Origin: an uncultured Selenomonadaceae bacterium
GTDB lineage: Bacteria > Bacillota > Negativicutes > Selenomonadales > Selenomonadaceae
Reading direction: 5' to 3'
Assembly: GCA_905236325.1 (NCBI GenBank)
Contig: CAJOPJ010000222.1
Span: forward strand, 1-7,278
DNA length: 7,278 nucleotides
Shown here in pieces: positions 6,285 through 7,278 of the stretch (positions within the stretch are counted from its first letter, which is position 1; each line of letters starts with the position of its first letter). The notes under the pieces are model-generated. The model saw only the letters and a list, made by a program, of their open reading frames with translations. It ran no database searches and was not told the DNA's origin. The position numbers and the translations under genes were made by a program.

Positions 6285-6992
6285 ATGATTAAGGAAATTG
6301 CTGAAAATATTCCACTTAACTTACAAGTTTCTGCGGAAGAATTTCAAAATTTAGTTACACAGGATTTTGTAAATTTGATTGGCGAAAATTGCGGAATTGA
6401 TTTAACAAAGTCGGCTGAAAATTTATCTTCGCCTGAAATGTCAAAAATTATTTCGACTGTCGCCGCAACTTACAAAAAAATTCTCGACAGCAAAATTGCA
6501 AATGACAATCAAAAAATTTTTGTTGCAAATAATTTTTTGTGCAGGTTGTTCGACTTGATGAAAATTTCTCAAACGCCTGAATTATTTTTTATCAAGGTTC
6601 GCGAAAAATTTAATCCTGCGCAAATTGTTTCGGCACTCAGCTTTTTTGCAAAATCTATCGACAATTTTAATTGGACGACAAATTTTTTTATAAATCACAA
6701 ATCGCTGTTACCAACTAAGCAGAAAAAAATTCGCACGATTGGAATTTATTATCACAGATATTACAGCGGCGGCATTGAGCAATATCTGTCAAAAATTTTT
6801 CCAATTTACCTGCAACTTGGTTACAGAGTTATTTTTTTACCGATGAATACAAACCTGAACTTGAATATCCAATTCCTCAACCAAGAGATGAAAATTTATT
6901 TGTCAGAGTCAATTTCAAAACTCCGTCGCAAAATTTGTTTGCCAGATTTGCGGAGTTGGAAAAATATTTGCAAGAATATGACATTGATTTGA
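6285..6992 (+). CDS. GT4-like glycosyltransferase, 5' part in the first frame
   Basis: From ATG 6285 this frame encodes 235 residues. The first 140-150 are a polar, probably helical region, with heptad-like leucine/isoleucine spacing, that I do not recognise. Then comes KKIRTIGIYYHRYYSGGIEQY (residues about 147-167), followed by a helix and LGYRVIF. This is the first beta strand, glycine loop, helix and second strand of a GT-B fold glycosyltransferase of the GT4 kind that binds a nucleotide-sugar or glycan acceptor. After the run of seven T at 6832-6838 the frame becomes low-complexity (NTNLNLNIQ) and ends at TGA 6990-6992, while family-like sequence continues in the -1 frame. The in-frame tail after about residue 185 is therefore probably not native protein. 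Its place beside flagellar genes suggests a role in glycosylating flagellin or a surface glycan, but this is inference. The gene is more AT-rich than flhA. Confidence 0.7.
   Translation: MIKEIAENIPLNLQVSAEEFQNLVTQDFVNLIGENCGIDLTKSAENLSSPEMSKIISTVAATYKKILDSKIANDNQKIFVANNFLCRLFDLMKISQTPELFFIKVREKFNPAQIVSALSFFAKSIDNFNWTTNFFINHKSLLPTKQKKIRTIGIYYHRYYSGGIEQYLSKIFPIYLQLGYRVIFLPMNTNLNLNIQFLNQEMKIYLSESISKLRRKICLPDLRSWKNICKNMTLI
6833..6839 (+). other. U UUU UUA slippery heptamer at the frame change
   Basis: The first frame reads ATT TTT TTA here, so bases 6833-6839 present T TTT TTA in exactly the X XXY YYZ phase used for -1 ribosomal slippage. A -1 slip makes the next codon ACC 6839, joining VIFL to TDEYKPE in the frame that continues the glycosyltransferase. 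A lost T would explain the same join: eight T would read VIFFTDE. I see no strong stem-loop in the 80 bases downstream and no clear Shine-Dalgarno-like stimulator upstream, so programmed slippage is not favoured. Confidence 0.4.
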
Positions 6993-7278
6993 TGATAAGC
7001 CATGTGTGTTGGGATGTACTTTGGAAAAATTTGTTTTTAAAGTTGAGCGGCATTAAAAGCTGTTTTCAAATTCACGTCGACTTAAAATCACTTTTAGATC
7101 TTCCTGTAATCTTGACCACAATAAATTCTTTCCAACTTTCGGATACTTTGATTGTGCTGTCGCGGAATTGGCAAACTTATTGGCAGAATTTTAATTGCAG
7201 CACTTATTATATTCCAAGTCCAATTGTCATAAATGGCGCGGAAAATTTTCATGGTCGCGACGCAAAAAAAAATTCCAA
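6839..7278 (+). pseudogene. GT4-like glycosyltransferase, 3' part in the -1 frame, cut by the window edge
   Basis: An open frame of 146 codons plus two bases runs from 6839 to the window end with no stop. It has no start codon at its beginning, and its first ATG is 6992, which overlaps the stop of the first frame in a TGATG junction. The sequence continues the glycosyltransferase directly. TDEYKPELEYPIPQP completes the second strand and its loop. LEKYLQEYDIDLMISHVCWD is the usual helix and buried strand near the cleft. SDTLIVLSRNWQTYW followed by TYYIPSPI is the typical end of the N-terminal domain, where the linker to the nucleotide-sugar binding domain begins. The catalytic EX7E-like region would lie beyond the edge. 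The gene is broken by a one-base frameshift at the T run, is phase-variable, is decoded by slippage, or carries a sequencing error. Without the downstream half, the substrate cannot be named. Confidence 0.65.

Noticed and set aside
1..7278. CRISPR arrays, tRNA or rRNA genes, insertion sequences
   Set aside because: No regularly spaced repeats, cloverleaf or rRNA-like stretches, terminal repeats or transposase motifs were seen on reading either strand.

Overview
The window holds the export-gate segment of a bacterial flagellar operon, all on the + strand, followed by a strong intrinsic terminator and then a broken or frameshifted glycosyltransferase gene that runs off the right edge. The DNA is AT-rich. 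FlhB starts its conserved part with an NLQLFAEGDKTEEPT-type leader, and the order is cheY-fliO-fliP-fliQ-fliR-flhB-flhA. Both features fit a Firmicutes-type flagellar cluster, and the FlhB leader and the style of the glycosyltransferase suggest a member of the Negativicutes (Selenomonas/Anaerovibrio-like). That placement is inference from protein style, not a database result.

Layout: cheY (17-379) overlaps fliO (379-897) by one base in a TGATG junction. fliP (915-1676) follows closely. A 108-base gap with a short inverted repeat precedes fliQ (1785-2054), which has a very good ribosome binding site. fliR (2104-2898) starts at TTG. flhB (2849-4015) has no ATG near its expected N-terminus, and its only good upstream start is a GTG inside the end of fliR. 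flhA (4027-6183) is 11 bases downstream of flhB. The operon ends at a GC-rich hairpin plus seven T (6204-6227).

Functionally, FliP, FliQ and FliR form the export-gate core, FliO assists FliP assembly, FlhB is the substrate-specificity switch with its NPTH self-cleavage site, and FlhA is the large gate protein with a cytoplasmic substrate/chaperone-docking domain. CheY is the chemotaxis response regulator that signals to the motor switch. No catalytic or consensus residue looks damaged in any of the seven.

The least ordinary part is the right end. A gene beginning at 6285 encodes about 145 residues of unrecognised, largely helical sequence and then the first strand and glycine-rich loop of a GT4-like glycosyltransferase. 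The reading frame then stops matching the family at a run of seven T (6832-6838), and the family-like sequence continues in the -1 frame to the window edge. The junction reads U UUU UUA in exactly the phase of a classical -1 slippery heptamer. It could be a lost T (mutation, phase-variable tract or sequencing error) or, less likely, programmed frameshifting.
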